NCBI GenBank assembly: GCA_030147805.1
Contig: JASBUR010000020.1
Location: 79,059 to 143,058 of the forward strand
DNA: 64,000 bases
Direction of reading: 5' to 3'
DNA from: Sphingomonadaceae bacterium
GTDB taxonomy: Bacteria; Pseudomonadota; Alphaproteobacteria; Sphingomonadales; Sphingomonadaceae
In this document: positions 54,324-61,885 of the stretch, one piece after another
Layout: each line of letters begins with the position of its first letter
Numbering within the stretch: the stretch's first letter is position 1
Position numbers and translations under genes: made by a program
Notes under the pieces: generated by a model
Database searches by the model: none
What the model saw: the letters and a program-made list of their open reading frames with translations, nothing else
Told to the model about the DNA's origin: nothing

Positions 54324-55139
54324 TCACTCCCCCGTCAGCTTCGCCGGGCGCTTCTCGATGAACGCCGCCACCGCCTCGGCGCGGTCCTTGGTCACGTTCG
54401 ACATCATCTCATAGCCGATCGACGCCTCCATCAGCTGCGAGGCGAGCGCCTTCAGCGGCATGTTGGCGAGCGTCTTGGTCCACCTGACCGCCCAGCGCGG
54501 GTTGGCGAGGATCTTGGCCGCGACCTCGGCGACCTTGGCGTCGAGCGCGTCGGCGGGCACCGCATGGTTGATCAGCCCCATCTCCGCCGCCTTCGTCGCG
54601 GTCAGCAGCTCGCCGGTCATCAGCAGCTCCTTGGCGCGGGCAAAGCCGATGAGCTGCGGCCAGATCACCGCGCCGCCGTCGCCCGCCACCAGCCCGACCT
54701 TGACGTGCGGGTCGCCGATCACCGCTTTCTCGTCGGCGACGATGACGTCGCACAGCAAGGCGATCGTGGCGCCGAGACCGGCGGCGGCGCCATTCATCCG
54801 GCAGATGACCGGCTTTTCGACGTCGAGCAGCGAGGTGACGATGCGCTTGGCGTCCCAGCCGATGGCGCGGAAGAGCGACGGGTCGGCGATCTGCTCCCTG
54901 AACCAGTCGAAGTCCCCGCCGGCGCAGAAGGCGCGGCCCCTGCCGGTCAGGATGATGAGGTCGCTGTCGGGGTCCTGCTGCAGGTCGGTGAACACCCGCG
55001 CCAGCTCCCCGTGGAGCAGCGCGTCGACGCCGTTGACCGGGCCGGGCGCGGCGATCGTCGCGGTGAGGATACGCCCGGCGCGGCTGAACTCGAAACGCTC
55101 GTAGCCGTCGAGCCGCCCGGTCTTCCCAGCGCCGCTCAT
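54324..55139 (-). CDS. Enoyl-CoA hydratase/isomerase family protein
   Basis: A 271-residue crotonase-fold protein: LIILTGRGRAFCAGGDFDWF (CoA-binding loop and oxyanion hole), KPVICRMNGAAAGLGATIAL, and VKVGLVAGDGGAVIWPQLIG. The second catalytic Glu of standard hydratases is not obvious (Asp in AGDGG), so it may be a hydratase, isomerase or hydrolase of the family. Its start overlaps the stop of the upstream MDR reductase gene, and the run is reductase, hydratase, dehydrogenases, a beta-oxidation-like set. Confidence 0.9.
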   Translation of the reverse strand: MSGAGKTGRLDGYERFEFSRAGRILTATIAAPGPVNGVDALLHGELARVFTDLQQDPDSDLIILTGRGRAFCAGGDFDWFREQIADPSLFRAIGWDAKRIVTSLLDVEKPVICRMNGAAAGLGATIALLCDVIVADEKAVIGDPHVKVGLVAGDGGAVIWPQLIGFARAKELLMTGELLTATKAAEMGLINHAVPADALDAKVAEVAAKILANPRWAVRWTKTLANMPLKALASQLMEASIGYEMMSNVTKDRAEAVAAFIEKRPAKLTGE

Positions 55140-56170
55140 ACGCCCGCTCCCACGCGCACCAGCCGCCGCCCGAAGTCGGCGTTGCCCGGCGCGAACAGCT
55201 CGCTGAACAGCAACGGCAGCGCCTCGACCCCGTCACGGATGACCTCGCGCGTCTTGAGCTTGCCGAGGCGGAGCAGCCCCGCGACCTCGGCCTGCGCCGC
55301 CGGGAAGGCGGGCAGATCGTCGAACACCACCAGTCCCTCCATGCGCAGCCGCCGCCCGATGAACTCGCGCGTGTTGTGCAGCCCCGGCGTCTCCGCCGCG
55401 CTGCGGTTGTAGTCGGCGACCATCCCCGACACGACGATGCGCCCGCGCAGCCGCATCAGCGGCAGCACCCGGTCGATCATCGCGTTGCCGACATTGTCGA
55501 ACAGGATATCGATGCCCTCGGGGAAGGCGGCGGCGAGCTGCGCGTCGAGATCGGCCACGCGATAGTCGATCGCCGCGTCGAAGCCGGCCTCGTCGACGAG
55601 CCAGCGCCGCCCCGCTTCGCCGCCGGCGAGCCCGACGACCTTCGCCGCGCCCCAGTGCTTCGCCAGCTGCCCGGCGGTCGCGCCGACCGGGCCCGCCGCC
55701 GAGGTGACGAGGACATGGGCCCCGGCGCGCAGCTCGGCAACGCGCTTCAGCCCGAAATAGGCCGTCATCCCCGGCACGCCGAGCGCGCCGAGCCAGGCGG
55801 TCGCCGGCACGCCCAGGTCAGGCAGCGCCGCGACATAGCCGCGGCCGTTCGAGATCGAATGCGTCGCCCAGCCGCCGGCGCCGAGCGTCAGCAAGGTACC
55901 GACCGGAAATTTCTCGTTGCGGCTGTCGACCACGCGCCCGACCGAAAAGCCGTCGATCGTGGCGCCGGGCGGCAGCGGCGGCGCATAGCTGGCGCCGGGC
56001 GAAAGCCGCGAACGCGTCCCCGGATCGGCCGAGACATAGGCGTTGGCGACGAGGAACTGATGCTCGGCGAGCGGCGGGATCGGCACCGTCTCGATGCGGA
56101 AATCGTCGGGCGTCGGCGCGCCGGCGATATGCCGGGCCAGCGCGACGCGCGTGTATGTGGCTTCTGCCAT
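55136..56170 (-). CDS. NADP-dependent medium-chain reductase (CurA/prostaglandin reductase-like)
   Basis: The 344 residues have the zinc-free MDR fold: ALARHIAGAPTPDDFRIETV, SVGRVVDSRNEKFPVGTLL, the nucleotide loop VLVTSAAGPVGATAGQLAKH, IDILFDNVGNAMIDRVLPLM and RGRIVVSGMVADYN. The set matches the leukotriene B4 dehydrogenase/CurA group that reduces alpha,beta-unsaturated carbonyls with NADPH. The ATG at 56170 gives MAEATYTRVAL. It is first gene of the minus-strand run and is divergent from the toxin-antitoxin pair. Confidence 0.9.
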   Translation of the reverse strand: MAEATYTRVALARHIAGAPTPDDFRIETVPIPPLAEHQFLVANAYVSADPGTRSRLSPGASYAPPLPPGATIDGFSVGRVVDSRNEKFPVGTLLTLGAGGWATHSISNGRGYVAALPDLGVPATAWLGALGVPGMTAYFGLKRVAELRAGAHVLVTSAAGPVGATAGQLAKHWGAAKVVGLAGGEAGRRWLVDEAGFDAAIDYRVADLDAQLAAAFPEGIDILFDNVGNAMIDRVLPLMRLRGRIVVSGMVADYNRSAAETPGLHNTREFIGRRLRMEGLVVFDDLPAFPAAQAEVAGLLRLGKLKTREVIRDGVEALPLLFSELFAPGNADFGRRLVRVGAGV

Positions 56171-56255
56171 ACGGCCCCCAAGGCGATGTTGCTTGGGACG
56201 AGTGTGGCGGATTAATGCGGCGGCGTTAAGGGGGCTCCGTCGCACCACGCGCCGC

Positions 56256-56283
56256 TTGCATTTTATGCCCATACAGGTATAGA
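56256..56283 (+). promoter_or_regulatory. Promoter of the toxin-antitoxin operon
   Basis: TTGCAT (-35) and TATAGA (-10) are 16 bp apart, 30 nt before the toxin ATG. The palindrome ATAC-AG-GTAT (56271-56280) overlaps the -10 and could be the operator for autorepression by the HTH antitoxin. Confidence 0.55.
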
Positions 56284-56312
56284 TGCGGACCTGCTGTCGA
56301 TCGAGGCGAGCG

Positions 56313-56675
56313 ATGCGCAGGATCGAGTGGATGGGGAGCCGTCTGGACGACCTGATCGCGATGCCCGAAGCGGTTCGCAGCGAGTTCGGGCATGGCCTGT
56401 ATCTCGCGCAGATCGGCGAGCGGCACCTCAACGCCAAGCCCTTCGACGCCAGCATCGAATTGATCGAGCGATACGACGGCGACACCTACCGCTGCGTCTA
56501 CAACATCAGGATCGACGACGATCTTTACGTTCTCCATGCGTTTCAGAAGAAGTCCACGCGCGGTATCGCCGTCCCCCGGCACGACAGGGAAACCATCGAC
56601 GCCCGTTTGAAGGCCGCGAAACAGCTCGCGGCCACGAAGCGGAAGTCCGACCAGCGGAACAGGAAGGCAAACTGA
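56313..56675 (+). CDS. RelE/HigB-type toxin (phage Gp49-like)
   Basis: A 120-residue small basic protein: RRIEWMGSRLDDLIAMPEAV, FGHGLYLAQIGERHLNAKPF, IELIERYDGDTYRCVYNIR, YVLHAFQKKSTRGIAVPRHD. This is the Gp49-like (HigB) branch of RelE toxins, ribosome-dependent mRNA interferases. The start at MRRIEW is set by family pattern and a GAGG site upstream; an earlier in-frame ATG at 56283 overlaps the promoter. The antitoxin gene follows after 1 nt, the toxin-first order typical of HigBA. Confidence 0.9.
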   Translation: MRRIEWMGSRLDDLIAMPEAVRSEFGHGLYLAQIGERHLNAKPFDASIELIERYDGDTYRCVYNIRIDDDLYVLHAFQKKSTRGIAVPRHDRETIDARLKAAKQLAATKRKSDQRNRKAN

Positions 56676-56676
56676 C

Positions 56677-56997
56677 ATGACGGCCGGTCACACGACCTCC
56701 AGCGGCAACGTCTTTGCGGATCTGGGCATCCCCGATGCCGAACAGCGGCTGGTGAAGTCCAAGCTGGCCGCCGCGCTCCAGCGCAGCATGCGCGAGATGG
56801 GGCTGACGCAGACGGCCGCGGCGGCGCGCATGGGCATTCCCCAGCCGAAGCTGTCGAAGATCCTTCGGGGACGGTTCGACGGCATCAGCGAGACCTACAT
56901 TACCGAAGGGCTTCGCAAGCTCGGCCATGATGTCGAAATCCGCGTCAAGCCGCGGCATGACGGCATTGGGGAGACGCGCGTGCTGGAAGCAGCCTGA
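56677..56997 (+). CDS. HigA-like XRE antitoxin
   Basis: A 106-residue protein with a helix-turn-helix (QRSMREMGLTQTAAAARMGI, PQPKLSKILRGRF) in the XRE class; SETYITEGLRKLGHDVEIRV is typical of Gp49-partner antitoxins. It neutralises the upstream toxin and probably represses the operon through the palindrome near 56271. It is preceded by AGGAAGG. Confidence 0.9.
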   Translation: MTAGHTTSSGNVFADLGIPDAEQRLVKSKLAAALQRSMREMGLTQTAAAARMGIPQPKLSKILRGRFDGISETYITEGLRKLGHDVEIRVKPRHDGIGETRVLEAA

Positions 56998-57013
56998 TCG
57001 CGCCCTGCCCGCG

Positions 57014-57874
57014 CTAAGCGCGCACCTGCTGCGCCGCCACCCAGCCGCCGAGCAGCTGCCACCAGCTCGTCGCCGGTTCGTCGGGGAGCTGGGCGCCCAG
57101 CGGCTCGGGCAGCGCCAGCCGCTCGGCGATGGCGAGCAGCGCCTGCGGGTGCGCGAGCAGCCCGCCATGGCTGCCGTCGACCTCGATATTCTCGGTGTGC
57201 GGCGCCGCCGGCTCCTGGCAGCACTCCCAGGCGGCGATGCGGTCCGCGCGGGAGAAGATCGAGGTGGCGGGCACCGGCGGCGGCCGCCGGCTGGCGCGCA
57301 GCATCGCCTGGAAGTCGGGGTGCGAGAAGCGCTGGCCGGCGACGAGCTGGTAGAGGCCGGCGACGCTGCTGGCGCGCGGATCGCCGGTGAACGGCGCGCC
57401 GAGCGTGATGACGCGGCGCACATGCTGCGGCGCGCGCCGCGCCAGCTGCCGCGCCATGATGCCGCCGAGACTCCAGCCGATTACGCTCATCCGCTGCCCG
57501 TGCGCCGCGGCGAGCGAAGCGAAATGCGCCGCGAGCCGCTCGCCGCGGCGCCCGGCGGTGCGCGGGCCGAGGTTGAGCCCGAGCCCCCAGTCGTGAACCT
57601 CGTAGCCGAGCCGCGCCAGGAAGGCGCGCAGCGGCGCGGTGATCGTGGCGTCGGAGAGGAAGCCGGGGATGACGAACACCGGGTGGCCGTCGCCCGTCGG
57701 GGCCTGCGCGAGCGCGTCGAGCGCCGCGGCATGCGCCGCGCGTTCGCGGCGGCCGCGGCGCACTTCGGCAAGCGCCTGCCACAGCGGGACCGGCGCAAGC
57801 GGCGGCGCGGACGGGAGGGGGGCCGCACCGCCGTCGCCGGCTTCGGAGGAAACCAGACGCAACACAACGGACAC
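57014..57874 (-). CDS. Alpha/beta hydrolase
   Basis: The 286 residues contain VFVIPGFLSDATITAPLRAF, the nucleophile elbow VIGWSLGGIMAR, acid Asp in FSRADRIAAW and His in DGSHGGLLA. The family resembles PGAP1/lipase-like hydrolases that act on lipid-like esters. It starts at GTG (57874) with a weak ribosome site; no better start is visible. It is divergent from the first SOS-box small gene, with about 100 bp of GC-rich sequence between them. Confidence 0.83.
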   Translation of the reverse strand: MSVVLRLVSSEAGDGGAAPLPSAPPLAPVPLWQALAEVRRGRRERAAHAAALDALAQAPTGDGHPVFVIPGFLSDATITAPLRAFLARLGYEVHDWGLGLNLGPRTAGRRGERLAAHFASLAAAHGQRMSVIGWSLGGIMARQLARRAPQHVRRVITLGAPFTGDPRASSVAGLYQLVAGQRFSHPDFQAMLRASRRPPPVPATSIFSRADRIAAWECCQEPAAPHTENIEVDGSHGGLLAHPQALLAIAERLALPEPLGAQLPDEPATSWWQLLGGWVAAQQVRA

Positions 57875-57971
57875 ATAACCTGGAAGCGCCGCCGGCGTTC
57901 CCTGCGCCCGCCCGCACCGGCCACCGCAAATCGCGCGCCGCCGCCGCGGCGGGGCTATCGTCGTCGCCGAT

Positions 57972-57986
57972 GTTCTGCTTTCGTTC
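57972..57986 (+). promoter_or_regulatory. LexA-type SOS box (copy 1)
   Basis: GTTC-TGCTTTC-GTTC matches the alphaproteobacterial LexA operator GTTC-N7-GTTC exactly. It ends 4 nt before the ATG at 57991. The same 18 nt around it are identical at the second copy (61171), including positions that would be silent if coding, which supports a DNA-level role. Confidence 0.75.
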
Positions 57987-57990
57987 CCGC

Positions 57991-58239
57991 ATGGACGAAT
58001 CGCGACAGGAACTCGACGACGAGGCGATCATCGCCTTCGTGGCCGGCCAGCTCGAGAAGACGGCGCAGGACATGCGCCAGCTGTTCTACCGGCGGAAGGA
58101 CCGCACCGAGCAGGTGATGGCGTTCATCCTGGTGCGCCAGATGCGCCGCCGCGGCTGGCGGATCGACGCGCCGGTGCGCCGCGCCGAGGGCGCGATCGTC
58201 GGCCGGGCGATGCCGCCGAAGGCCGACGATGGGGCATAA
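57991..58239 (+). CDS. Small conserved protein, SOS-box paralog 1
   Basis: An 82-residue charged helical protein (MDESRQELDDEAIIAFVAGQ, LEKTAQDMRQLFYRRKDRTE, VMAFILVRQMRRRGWRIDAP), with no leader or membrane segment. I do not recognise the family. The ATG at 57991 is chosen because the upstream ATG at 57970 would run through the LexA-type box; neither has a clear ribosome site, so translation may be leaderless. A paralog lies at 61190. The stop overlaps the next gene by 11 nt. The SOS box and nearby SRAP gene suggest a DNA-damage role; that is inference. Confidence 0.75.
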   Translation: MDESRQELDDEAIIAFVAGQLEKTAQDMRQLFYRRKDRTEQVMAFILVRQMRRRGWRIDAPVRRAEGAIVGRAMPPKADDGA

Positions 58240-58633
58240 TATCCGCTTCCGCACGCTGCACGACGCCGCGCAGTATCAGGCCGATTTCGCGATCATCTGC
58301 CGCGCCTGCGGCCGCGAGGTCGTCGTCGAGCGGCTGACGCTCATCACCATCGCGCAATGCTGGCAGCTGTCGACCGACCGCGAGACGCTGAGCGCGCGGC
58401 TGCGCTGCACCGCGTGCCGCAAGCGCGGCTGCCGGCTCGAATATGCGCCGCCGGGCGGGGTGCGCACGCTGCGGCTCGAAGCCGGCATGCTGACGCCGCC
58501 GCGCGGCGTGTCGATCAGCCAGTGGCTGAAGTGGAGCCGCGACGAACAGCTGGAACAGCTCGAGCGGCTGCGCCGCGCCGAGGACGCGCGCGAGACGCAG
58601 CGCCGCGCCTCGCGCGCCGCGCCGAAATGGTGA
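58229..58633 (+). CDS. Putative zinc-ribbon protein of unknown function
   Basis: The 134 residues have two CxxC pairs (Cys24/Cys27 in IICRACGRE, Cys60/Cys63 in LRCTACRKRGC) likely to bind one zinc, and a C-terminal Arg/Glu-rich coiled coil (WSRDEQLEQLERLRRAEDAR). The family is not recognised; the layout suits nucleic-acid binding. It starts 11 nt inside the preceding small SOS-box gene, so it is translationally coupled and probably SOS-regulated too. It is convergent with the SRAP gene, stops 2 nt apart. Confidence 0.75.
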   Translation: MGHNIRFRTLHDAAQYQADFAIICRACGREVVVERLTLITIAQCWQLSTDRETLSARLRCTACRKRGCRLEYAPPGGVRTLRLEAGMLTPPRGVSISQWLKWSRDEQLEQLERLRRAEDARETQRRASRAAPKW

Positions 58634-58635
58634 GC

Positions 58636-59223
58636 CTAGCCGACCTGTTCGACCGCCAGGCTGCCCGCCGGCAGCGTCCGCAGCAGTTCGCGCGCCGGCA
58701 CCGCCGGGTCGAGCCAGCCCGCCCAGGCGGCGCGGTCGAGCACCGCGACCTGCCGGTCGTGGAAGGGCGCGACGTCGGGCCCGGGCGGCATCGTCAGCAT
58801 GGTGAACGCCTCGCCGACATTGGGATCGCTCCGCCACAGCCCGGCGATGCAGAACAGCGCCTCGCCCGGCCGGGTGAACAGCCACTTGTCCTTGCGCTTC
58901 TTCTTCGGGTCGGCGGGCGTGGTATATTCGTAGAAGCCGTCGACCGGGATCAGGCAGCGCCCCGCCCCGAACTCGCGCCCGTCGGAGCGGAAATTATACA
59001 CCGGCTTGCCGCCCGGCCCCGGCCAGCTCCAGCGCCGCTGCACCAGCGCGGCGCCGCCGTCCGCCCCCGCCGCGCGCACGATCGGCGCGCCGTCGGTGAT
59101 GCGGATGTCGGCGCGCGCCGCGATATTGGGAATGCCCTCGGGGTAGACGAGGCGGATGCCGACCGCGGCGAAGCCGTCGGCGATCGTCGCCGCGTCGACC
59201 GCGAGCTTGTAGGCGTTGCACAT
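58636..59223 (-). CDS. SOS response-associated peptidase (SRAP, YedK/HMCES family)
   Basis: A 195-residue complete SRAP domain. It starts MCNAYKL, so Cys2 becomes the N-terminal catalytic residue that forms a covalent DNA-protein crosslink with abasic sites in single-stranded DNA. Other signatures are NIAARAD, RCLIPVDGFYEY (active-site Glu), GLWRSD and PFHDRQ (His). The ATG at 59223 follows AGGAG at about 11 nt. No GTTC-N7-GTTC was seen directly upstream. It is convergent with the SOS-box small-gene/zinc-ribbon pair, linking both to abasic-site or SOS responses. Confidence 0.93.
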   Translation of the reverse strand: MCNAYKLAVDAATIADGFAAVGIRLVYPEGIPNIAARADIRITDGAPIVRAAGADGGAALVQRRWSWPGPGGKPVYNFRSDGREFGAGRCLIPVDGFYEYTTPADPKKKRKDKWLFTRPGEALFCIAGLWRSDPNVGEAFTMLTMPPGPDVAPFHDRQVAVLDRAAWAGWLDPAVPARELLRTLPAGSLAVEQVG

Positions 59224-59392
59224 CGGGCGCCCGCTCCTGCTGCGTTGCCGCTCCGCTCCTAGAGGCCCGACCGCCCCGCCGGCAACCGCCTTCGCGCCGC
59301 CCCGCCAGCCGCCACCGCAACGACCGTCTCGACAAATCGGGCGCCGGCGTGGGAGGGCAAGGGCGACGCCCCCGACCGAAAGCCCCCCGCCG

Positions 59393-59956
59393 ATGTCGCT
59401 CACCGATCTCCTCGTTCCCACCTGGCGCCAGATGCTCGGCACCCTGGCGCGCTGGCTCGACAAGGCCGAAGGCCAGCCGCCCGCCGGCGGCGCCGACGCG
59501 CTGCTCGCCGCGCGCCTCGCCCCCGACATGTTCCCGCTGGCGACTCAGGTCCGCTTCGCCTGCGTCCAGGTGTGGGAGGGCGTGCACCGGCTGCAGCGGC
59601 AGGACCTGCCCGCGTCGGTCGCGGCGCTGCTCGACGAGGGCCGCGCCGGCGGCGAGGCGCCCGGCGCGCTCGCCGACGCCCGCGCGCGGATCGCCGAGAC
59701 GCTGGCGCTGCTCGACGGCCTCGCCCCGGGCGCGCTCGACGCCGACCCGGCGGCGCCGATCGCGCATGCGCTCCCCAACGGCATGATCTTCGACCTCACG
59801 CCCGAGCAATACGCGCGCGACTGGGCGCTGCCGCAATTCTACTTCCACCTGATGGCCGCCTATTCGATCCTCCGCGCGCAGGGCGTGCCGCTGGGGAAGG
59901 CCGATTATGTCGCGCACATGTTCGGCTATCTGCGGCCGGGGACGGCGCCGGGGTAG
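59393..59956 (+). CDS. DUF1993 family protein
   Basis: The 187 residues contain LLVPTWRQMLGTLARWLDKA, AARLAPDMFPLATQVRFACV and a C-terminal FDLTPEQYARDWALPQFYFH with YSILRAQGVPLGKADY, the pattern of DUF1993, a helical-bundle family of unknown function related in fold to DinB-type proteins. It is a single gene, divergent from the SRAP gene. Confidence 0.87.
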   Translation: MSLTDLLVPTWRQMLGTLARWLDKAEGQPPAGGADALLAARLAPDMFPLATQVRFACVQVWEGVHRLQRQDLPASVAALLDEGRAGGEAPGALADARARIAETLALLDGLAPGALDADPAAPIAHALPNGMIFDLTPEQYARDWALPQFYFHLMAAYSILRAQGVPLGKADYVAHMFGYLRPGTAPG

Positions 59957-59963
59957 CCGGAGG

Positions 59964-60122
59964 TCAGCCCAGCCCGAAGGTGAACGCGTGGGCCTGCCGC
60001 AGCGCCTCCTCATCCACCGGCGGCGGCGTTCGCGCCGCGACGCACAGCGGCGCCGCCAGCAGCAGCGCGGTGACGTCGCGCCGGCTCGGGCCGGCCTGCC
60101 CCCGCTCAGCCCCGGTGCGCAT
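59964..60122 (-). CDS. Possible small exported protein with twin-arginine leader
   Basis: The 52 residues are GPSRRDVTALLLAAPLCVAA (SRRxx plus hydrophobic stretch, Tat-like) followed by a short tail ARTPPPVDEEALRQAHAFTF. The ATG lies 17 nt inside the hydrolase gene on the same strand. The mature part would be only about 22 residues, so it may be the remnant of a longer exported protein. Weak evidence. Confidence 0.35.
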   Translation of the reverse strand: MRTGAERGQAGPSRRDVTALLLAAPLCVAARTPPPVDEEALRQAHAFTFGLG

Positions 60123-60906
60123 CGAGGAACTCCGCCAGCGCTGCATTATAGGCCTCGGGCTGTTCGACCTGCATGCCGTGCCCCGAATTGGCGATGCGGG
60201 CGAGCTTCGCGCCGGGCACCGCCTGCGCGGTCGCCTCGACCAGCCACGGCACCTGCAGCGTATCCTGCTCGGCGAGCACGAAGAGGAACGGCACCTTCAC
60301 CCCCGCATAGTCGCGCGGCGGCGCCGTCTGCATCGCTTCGTAATAAGCGAGATAGCCCTTCGAATAGCGCGGGATCGGCCGGGGCGGATTGAAGCGGCGC
60401 ATCGCCATGTGGAGATAGTGGAGCGCCGGTTCGCGCGCGGCGAAATCGGGCGCGTATGTATTGTCCTCGATGCGGAAGCCCTTGGGGATCTTGTCGAGCA
60501 TCTCGCCCGCCCAGCGTTGCATCGCGGCGGTCTGGAAGCCGAAGGTGGTGCCGCTCATGATCGCGCCCTGCACGCGCGCCGGGTGATTGAGCGCCAGCCC
60601 CGACACCGCGCCGCCGCCCATCGAATGGCCGTTGACGAAGGCGCGGTCGATCTTGAGCGCGTCCATCAGCCCGAGCAGGTCGCGCCAGGCGGTGTCGCCG
60701 GCTTCATCGGGCGATCCGGTGGCGCGCGTCAGCCCGTGCCAGCGCGCGTCATAGACGACGCAGCGATAGCGATCGCGGAACGCCCCGACCTGCTTCCACC
60801 ACACCAGATGGTTCGACCCGCCGCCGTGGGCGAAGATCAGCCACGGCCCGGTGTCGCCTTCGATTTCATAATAAAGCTCTGCCCCGTCGAGCGTCGCGAA
60901 CGGCAT
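60106..60906 (-). CDS. Alpha/beta fold hydrolase
   Basis: A 266-residue hydrolase: ELYYEIEGDTGPWLIFAHGG, the nucleophile motif VNGHSMGGGAVS, acid Asp in LAEQDTLQVP and His in IANSGHGMQVE. The canonical triad and length suit epoxide hydrolase/lactonase-type enzymes (3-oxoadipate enol-lactonase-like); the substrate is undetermined. MPFATLDGAELYY is a normal N terminus. The 283 nt upstream to the second SOS-box gene hold no further gene. Confidence 0.88.
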   Translation of the reverse strand: MPFATLDGAELYYEIEGDTGPWLIFAHGGGSNHLVWWKQVGAFRDRYRCVVYDARWHGLTRATGSPDEAGDTAWRDLLGLMDALKIDRAFVNGHSMGGGAVSGLALNHPARVQGAIMSGTTFGFQTAAMQRWAGEMLDKIPKGFRIEDNTYAPDFAAREPALHYLHMAMRRFNPPRPIPRYSKGYLAYYEAMQTAPPRDYAGVKVPFLFVLAEQDTLQVPWLVEATAQAVPGAKLARIANSGHGMQVEQPEAYNAALAEFLDAHRG

Positions 60907-61170
60907 TCGCCATCTCCCTGCCTTCGGCCTTGGCGCAACATGCGGTCCGTGCGGACAGCCGGGGGCGTGACCGCCCTTCCGCGTTGATGTTGCCGCCGCT
61001 TTTTGCGATTTTCCCGACGGGGACATGGGGCGCGATGTGGCGGGGTTCGTCAAGCCTGTCATCCCGCGTGCGGGTGCGCGGCAGGGGCCGGGGACGACGC
61101 CGGCGGGGTAAGGCCGGCCGAGGCATAATGTCGGCGCGCGATGCGCGTGGGGGCTTTCGCCGCCGAATAT

Positions 61171-61185
61171 GTTCTGCTTTCGTTC
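61171..61185 (+). promoter_or_regulatory. LexA-type SOS box (copy 2)
   Basis: GTTC-TGCTTTC-GTTC is identical to copy 1, ending 4 nt before the ATG at 61190. TATGTT (61169-61174) overlapping the box could be a -10 element. Confidence 0.75.
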
Positions 61186-61189
61186 CGAT

Positions 61190-61438
61190 ATGGACGAATC
61201 GCGGAAGCAACTCGACGACGAGGCGATCATCGCCTTCGTGAGCAGCCAGCTGGAGAAGACCGCGCAGGACATGCGCCAGCTCTTCTATCGGCGGAAGGAC
61301 CAGACCGAGCATGTGATGGCGTTCATCATGGTGCGCCAGATGCGCCGGGCCGGCTGGCGGATCGACGCGCCGGCACTCCGCGCCGAGGGCGCGATCGTTG
61401 GCCTGGCGATGCCGCCCAAGGCGCCCGATGGGCCATAG
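61190..61438 (+). CDS. Small conserved protein, SOS-box paralog 2
   Basis: An 82-residue paralog of the 57991 gene; 14 differences over the 89-residue reading frame that starts at the upstream ATG (61169). Conserved blocks are LDDEAIIAFV, QLEKTAQDMRQLFYRRKD and RGAIV-like tail RAEGAIVG. There is no leader and no recognised family. It again overlaps its downstream gene by 11 nt, here an SRAP-like gene with a frameshift. Conservation of protein, operator and overlap argues that it is functional. Confidence 0.75.
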   Translation: MDESRKQLDDEAIIAFVSSQLEKTAQDMRQLFYRRKDQTEHVMAFIMVRQMRRAGWRIDAPALRAEGAIVGLAMPPKAPDGP

Positions 61439-61869
61439 TATCGAGACGGTTGAGCTGGCGTGGTGCCTGCAACCGAAGGGACCGGGCGTCCGACCGTTCC
61501 GCTTCGTGCGATCGGAGGGGCGCGAGTTTCCACCCCCCCGCTATATGGTGCCGGCGTCGGAGTTTCACGTCCGGCGGGGCGAGCGAACCTGGCGCTGCAC
61601 GCTTGTCGATGGCGACTGGTTTTATCTCGCTGGAATTTGGCGGGCCGGGGAAGATAAATGGCCGGCGAGCTATGCGATTCTCACGACAGAGGCGAATACG
61701 GGAGGTCGGGCGCTATCAAGATCGTACAGGAGCCTTCATTCGCCGCGGCCAACAAATGCAACGGCGCGATGTGAGTAATACAGAGCAGCAGCGGTTGCGG
61801 CCGTTTCCGGGCAGCTTCACGGTAAGCGAAATAGCGCGCGGGATCGAGCAAGCCGCATTCGGCTTCTAA
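61428..61869 (+). pseudogene. SRAP-like gene with one-base frameshift
   Basis: The first frame reads RFVRSEGREFPPPRYMVPAS, EFHVRRGERTWRCTLVDGDW and FYLAGIWR..ASYAILTTEAN, the SRAP core. At about 61698 the match moves to the +1 frame, which continues REVGRYQDRTGAFIRRGQQM and ends RLRPFPGSFTVSEIARGIEQ. Removing one base restores a single frame of about 146 codons. Unlike true SRAP it starts MGHS, not MC, so it lacks the catalytic N-terminal Cys even when restored. Either a pseudogene or an assembly error. It overlaps the upstream SOS-box small gene by 11 nt. Confidence 0.75.
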
Positions 61870-61885
61870 GTTGAGCGGGGAATTT

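Larger units (their letters stand above)
57955..58245. repeat. Left copy of a ~290-bp duplicated block
   Basis: This block and 61155-61445 are highly similar: GGGGCT upstream, identical ATGTTCTGCTTTCGTTCC, the small gene (75 of 89 codons give the same residue, counting from the upstream ATG), and the overlap with the next ATG. Similarity stops abruptly after the start of the downstream gene on both copies. Confidence 0.85.
61155..61445. repeat. Right copy of the ~290-bp duplicated block
   Basis: It is highly similar to 57955-58245, covering the LexA-type box, the small gene and the overlapping ATG of the next gene. The copies are in direct orientation about 3.2 kb apart, with unrelated sequence beyond the block, consistent with duplication followed by different downstream partners. 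Confidence 0.85.
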
